Assembly: GCA_000467715.1 (NCBI GenBank)
Contig: AJFK01000301.1
Coordinates: 1-24,526 of the forward strand
Direction: 5' to 3'
Source of the DNA: Hysterium pulicare CBS 123377
Taxonomy: Eukaryota > Ascomycota > Dothideomycetes > Hysteriales > Hysteriaceae
Length of the DNA: 24,526 bases
Part shown: piece after piece, positions 20,809-24,526 of the stretch
Layout of the letters: each line of letters starts with the position of its first letter
Position numbering within the stretch: position 1 is the first letter of the stretch
Translations under genes and position numbers: made by a program
Notes under the pieces: model-generated
What the model saw: only the letters and a program-made list of their open reading frames with translations
What the model was told of the DNA's origin: nothing
Database searches by the model: none

Positions 20809-22440
20809 ATGGCTGATCTGGGACGGTGCATCGACACTCGATGTACCAGCATGGCGGGCTTTAGTCCAGGTGCTTCCACCAACTCGGGCCGCTTTGTGCG
20901 CTTCCAGGCAGCCCCCGGCTTCGAATTAGGTATGTATGGGGGTGCACGCTCACTCTCCATTCCAAGAATACAGCATCTTTTAGGAGGGCACTAATGTTAC
21001 CGCCAGGTTTCGGATGCAGAGTTGGAAATGTCATAAAATTTATCGAGATCTCCACCAATATATACAGCGTTTCGAGACGCGTCCAAGGATTCGTCTAACC
21101 AGGTTCGACTCCTAGTGAACGATTTCAAAACGTTTCACGACTTTCTCCAAGCTCTTGCAGCACTACTCGACAAGCATGGATGACCGCTTCCTTTTGGATT
21201 TGAAGAATTTAAGAAGACGTTGAAAGACTGCGAAACATGCCTTCAGCCATACGCAGAGGCTCTATTAGCTGATAGAAAAAAATCGGTAAACTACGGATGG
21301 CAAACGATCAAGTTCATCGCCAAAGACAGAGAAGTCGACCGGCTTAGAAAACAAGTCGATGGTCATGTTCAGTCACTCCAACTCTATTTCGATTATTTCC
21401 AATTGTTGGTGGCATCATTTTATTTGAGCTTAGACCGCTCTTTAACATGATGCAGAGAAATGCAATTAGCGGCGGAACAGCATATGCAAACCGCTGCTCG
21501 TAAGTCAGGGCGATACCTCCTATATGGAAAGAAAGTGCTATCTCGCCTCTTATACAACAATAACCAGGGGACGATGGGAGTTTAGCAAAGTTAGAACTTC
21601 CTCCGGCTGCTCTTGATTGGACTTGTATTTCCAAAACGCGAGAATGGATGCCTAACTGCTTGATCATGGTAGGGCTCGCTTGACGGACTTGGGTGATAGT
21701 GAATACAGCACAGAGAAAAGCGGCGGTGGCCCATTCGCGTGTATCATTAATATCACATTTCGTAAAAATGGTGGTCTGGATGTACGTGCCGTCCTCGCAA
21801 ATGGAAAAGGATCGATCGAGCAAGAATGTAAGTCCACGCGAATCTGCAAATAACCACTTATGTGACAAAAATAGTTCCACCCCATCGGACACCGATTCCG
21901 CTCTCTGTGCACGACCTTCACGATGAAGGCATCGTGTTCATTACTTTCCCACACGGCCTCTGCGGATGCGTCAAACCTTCTATCAAAAGTCTCTAGTATA
22001 CGTTAAGCGGCGAAGCTGGTATAAGGTTATTAGTTGAGCAATTTGATGATCTTCTCATTTCAATACAGATTCAAGGAGCATATTTCATGATCAGGAATTG
22101 ATGTCCTCCAAAAATGTACGCATCATAAGCTCCGACAAATATGACGCCAAACGCACGAATCGAAGTTTACTTGCGCCATTGCAGTTGCTTCCTGCCGAAT
22201 ACTTGAATCATGTCATAAATCAGCTTCGAACCCACCTCCTAGGCTTTCCTCGTTCGAAGGACTTCCAGTGCCTGTGCCACCTCGCTTTCTCTGCGAAGCG
22301 GCACCGTTGTCATTGATCTCGTGTGAATTATTCGATATCAAGAGTAGGCCTCCGCCAAGTTGAAAAATTGAGTCTGGCTTCAGACAGCCTATGCAGCAGG
22401 CTTTATCTTCGTTTACATTAGTGACGGAAGACACCTAACG
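20809..22440 (+). pseudogene. Decayed gene with fungal STAND-like N-terminal domain
   Basis: A broken plus-strand gene. From ATG 20809 (or 20851) the frame runs to 20929. A convincing 77-bp intron (20930-21006: GTATGT donor, CTAATG branch, CGCCAG acceptor) joins to FGCRVGNVIKFIEIS, which resembles the start of the helical N-terminal domain of many fungal STAND/NLR-like proteins. A +1 frame change near 21069 moves on to FRDASKDSSNQVRLL. A TGA at 21181-21183 then interrupts, and the same frame continues through FEEFKKTLKDCETCLQPYAE and RLRKQVDGHVQSL. Further introns are recognisable (about 21405-21455; 21500-21567, which joins cleanly), followed by coding-like pieces with another frame change near 21661, an intron at about 21829-21873, and more stops. 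The later part (about 21570-22440) I do not recognise. Family assignment rests on the N-terminal pattern only; that it is a pseudogene follows from the breaks, unless sequencing errors explain them. Confidence 0.6.
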
Positions 22441-22442
22441 TG

Positions 22443-22583
22443 CTTTTGAGCCCGTGGGCTTCATTCGGAGACGCGGCAGAATTTTGTCCTGCATGGTTTT
22501 ACGACGCTGGAAAAGCAGCAGGCAAAACGCTCTGGAAATTCAGGACCCTTCACGAGGCGTCCATGCCTATCCAGTATGACTAA
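22443..22583 (+). other. Short unassigned coding-like fragment
   Basis: An open stretch of 46 codons without its own ATG start, ending in TAA at 22581-22583, with a translation rich in Trp, Phe and Ala (it includes WFYDAGKAAGKTLWKF). It lies between the two pseudogenes. It could be the tail of the first or an unrelated remnant. No family recognised. Confidence 0.25.
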
Positions 22584-22665
22584 ATACGCTAAAATCTTTT
22601 CGCTTTCAAGGAACAGTCCCCTTCCGTAGATTCAACAGCGCCGAGAATGGGTTCTTGATACTAAT

Positions 22666-24118
22666 GAGTCATCGCCATTTCAGATATGGGTTGTTGTTGT
22701 AGTAGGCATGGTTAGTAGTGTTCCTCCATGCCTCTCCACCCTCGTGTCGTGAGGATCTATCTCCTAAAAGAATGGCAATCAATTGCTTTCTTACCGATGC
22801 ATACGGTCCTTCCGCTTTGAATGTCGTCATCCCGTTGCTTGGCTTCGCACACTGGCCGACAACAGGAGAAGTACCGCGAGGCTGGAAAACCGCATTCCTC
22901 TGCTCGACCATTTCCGGCACTATGATCTGTGATCGGTAATGTAGCGTTTGGAGTTGCAACTGACTTTATCGGACGCCGTAAGATGTACGGAACCGCACTT
23001 CTGGTCCTTGTCCTTTCGACTCTCCTGCTCGCCATGATTTCCCGCGGCGAAAAGGATAGCATGGATGTGACTGGCTTCATTGTGGCATGGAGGTTTATTA
23101 CTGGAGTGTCGATCGGAGCGGACTGTCCACTTTCTGCAGCAATAAACAATGAATTTGCGCCTCGATGACATCGAGCAAGAATAATGTCTTCAGTCTCCTT
23201 GATGCAACTCATTGGACAATTCCTAGCGAACGTTATTTCCATCACTGCTGCAGCCGGTTAGAAGTCTAGCATTCGAAGTACGACTAGCTGTCATGACGAC
23301 ACATGCATTTCCCTCTGTAAGAATGACATATGCGTTCGAACAATAGATCAGATGTGGAGACTTGTCGTAGGCCTGGGTACTCTCCTACCGTGATATCCTT
23401 GGCTTTCAGATTCACCATTCCCGAGAGTCCTCGATATTTAATGGACATTTTGGGTTTTCGTTATCTTGACCATCGTATTCATCATTATCGGCAGTGCTTG
23501 GAAGGTTTTGTTCCAGTTAGGATATTAGACTAGTTTGGTGGTTTTATATGTGCGCTGCCAGCTTGTGTTCAATCTTGGACTGGTTGTTTCCACTTTCCTC
23601 ATGAGTTCTATCCTGACGCCATAATGAATGGCTTAGGGGAGTTTTCCATGATCCCAATGAACGGAGTAGATACCTGCCGAAATCTTCCCTACTAGATATA
23701 GATGCACTTGCTATGGTATCTCAGCCGCGGCAGGCAAGCTGGGATCCTGGGTTGCCCAGCTTTTCGTAGTATATGCTTTCCGCAGTGATGATGGCCTGAC
23801 GTGCAATGATGATGGGATGAAGGACTAGTTCCCGGAAAATTAGCTAGGGTATGTCCTGATAGTGTGAGTACTTATGTCACACTATGTTCCCTATTCCTAC
23901 TTCGGTGGTTGCAACAAATTCAAGACGATTATGTGCGGCAGAAGATTTTTGACTAAGATTTGCTCTAATTGTCGCCTTCCAGGATGTCTGTTTTCGGCGT
24001 TGTTGGTACCATTACCACATACTTCTTGGTACCTGAGACAAGAAATCATACCGAAGGAAGAATTAAGTTGGAGGTCCTTGGGCCACAACATAATTATAAT
24101 GAGACAATTAATAATTAA
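22666..24118 (+). pseudogene. PHO84-type phosphate:H+ symporter (MFS), decayed and internally deleted
   Basis: Remnant of a high-affinity inorganic phosphate transporter of the major facilitator superfamily. Pieces in order: FQIWVVVVVG (from 22678); CFLTDAYG and GWKTAFLCSTISGTM (frame 2, to about 22931); VAFGVATDFIGRRKMYG to NEFAPR (frame 0, to 23165); after TGA 23166-23168, HRARIMSS to ITAAAG; after TAG 23259-23261, IDQMWRLVVGLG; a frame change near 23387, then FTIPESPRYLMDI; then at about 23447 a jump to FWVFVILTIVFIIIG, which belongs near the C-terminal helices; PAEIFPTRYRCTCYGISAA (23673 on); an intron-like stretch 23849-23982 (GTATGT...TTCCAG); and a last exon with YFLVPETRN ending at TAA 24116-24118. 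The cytoplasmic loop and several middle helices are absent. The family motif GDYPLS reads ADCPLS here. With at least three in-frame stops or frame changes plus the deletion, it cannot encode a working carrier. Confidence 0.88.
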
Positions 24119-24412
24119 AGCAATTATAAATTTAAAGTTATTATTATAGAACTACTATAATACTTCTTTCTTCTATCTTTTATAATATTATAGCTTTAAT
24201 TATTTATAGTTTAATTAAATTTTCTTTCTTAATTTATTTTAATTATTTTATTTTAAAAGCTACTAGAGTTTATTATATAATAGTAAAAGTATTGTATACT
24301 AGCTATTAGATAGAAGGCTATTTGCTACTTATTTATATAAATTACGCAAATTATATAAATTACTAGCTTTTAGCTAGCTAGCTATTATAATATTATTAAT
24401 ATATTAGTTAGC

Positions 24413-24479
24413 TATTTTATATAATCTATTATTATATAATCTATTAGCTAAGTATTTTATATAATCTATTATTATATAA
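24413..24479. repeat. Direct repeat, 27 bp identical at 40-bp spacing
   Basis: A 27-bp AT-rich word beginning TATTTTATATAATC occurs at 24413-24439 and again, identical, at 24453-24479. Partial matches inside each copy (TCTATTATTATATAA, TCTATTAG) suggest a short tandem array. Confidence 0.8.
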
Positions 24480-24499
24480 CTATTAATATAGGAAATATT

Positions 24500-24526
24500 A
24501 ATAAATAAATAAATAAATAAATAAAT
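24500..24526. repeat. (AAAT)n microsatellite at window edge
   Basis: A perfect tetranucleotide run of about six and a half units that continues to, and probably past, the right edge of the window. Confidence 0.9.

Larger units (their letters stand above)
24119..24526. other. Extremely AT-rich, CpG-depleted DNA (RIP-like compartment edge)
   Basis: Directly after the transporter remnant the sequence turns almost pure A/T, rich in TpA, with a single CpG (24345-24346) in about 400 bp. Short TAGC/AGCT words supply most of the remaining G and C. No ORF of note occurs. This composition is typical of heavily RIP-mutated repeat DNA in Pezizomycotina; the identity of the original repeat cannot be seen. 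Confidence 0.75.

Noticed and set aside
21102-21112. GGTTCGACTCC, a perfect match to a tRNA B-box / T-arm
   Set aside because: No A-box or acceptor stem fits around it, and it lies in frame within the coding-like exon of the STAND-like remnant.
21344-21892. 182-codon minus-strand ORF in the STAND-like remnant
   Set aside because: The plus strand shows matching splice joins through the same DNA, so the minus frame is probably chance; kept as an uncertainty in the findings.
1-24526. CRISPR arrays, integrons, bacterial operons, or a secondary-metabolite cluster
   Set aside because: The DNA is eukaryotic with spliceosomal introns; no spaced repeat arrays and no backbone synthase genes are present.

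Overview
The window is nuclear DNA of a filamentous ascomycete. The signs are short spliceosomal introns (mostly 48-112 bp) with GTAAGT/GTATGT-type donors, CTGAC/CTAAC-like branch sites and YAG acceptors, fungal-only families (GH71 alpha-1,3-glucanase, fungal PAS kinase, fungal DUF676 lipase), and an AT-rich, CpG-free flank of the kind left by repeat-induced point mutation (RIP). Gene content fits Pezizomycotina; a Leotiomycete is my guess, not something the sequence proves.

Positions 1-20212 are ordinary gene-dense chromosome with eight protein genes: (1) a DUF676-type lipase/serine esterase, minus strand, running off the left edge; (2) a Ser/Thr/Pro-rich single-pass membrane protein, plus; (3) Ku80, minus, nine exons reconstructed; (4) a DUF4149/TMEM205-like membrane protein, plus, divergent from Ku80; (5) a Par14/Pin4-type parvulin, minus; (6) a secreted GH71 alpha-1,3-glucanase, minus; (7) an AP-1 accessory-like protein with WGDF/FGDF motifs, plus, whose conserved C-terminus appears only after splicing; (8) a PSK1/PSK2-type PAS-domain kinase, plus. 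Exon joins below were derived by hand, and each reconstructed CDS sums to a whole number of codons.

From about 20.4 kb to the right edge the character changes. Two decayed genes follow on the plus strand: one with a helical N-terminal domain resembling those of fungal STAND/NLR-like proteins, broken by frameshifts and stops, and a PHO84-type phosphate:H+ symporter with stops, frame changes and the middle of the protein missing. They lead into about 400 bp of extremely AT-rich DNA with one CpG, a 40-bp-period repeat and an (AAAT)n tract at the edge. This looks like the border between a gene-rich block and an AT-rich, RIP-affected compartment.

The genes do not form one pathway: DNA end joining, protein folding, cell-wall glucan turnover, vesicle traffic and nutrient signalling sit side by side as usual housekeeping neighbours. 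I see no biosynthetic cluster, CRISPR array, rRNA or tRNA, or intact transposon. The points most worth following are the decayed transporter and STAND-like gene at the compartment border, two stop-free introns of 3n length (one inside the kinase activation segment), an outsized intron in Ku80, and the adaptor-like protein with a probable zinc site completed by splicing.
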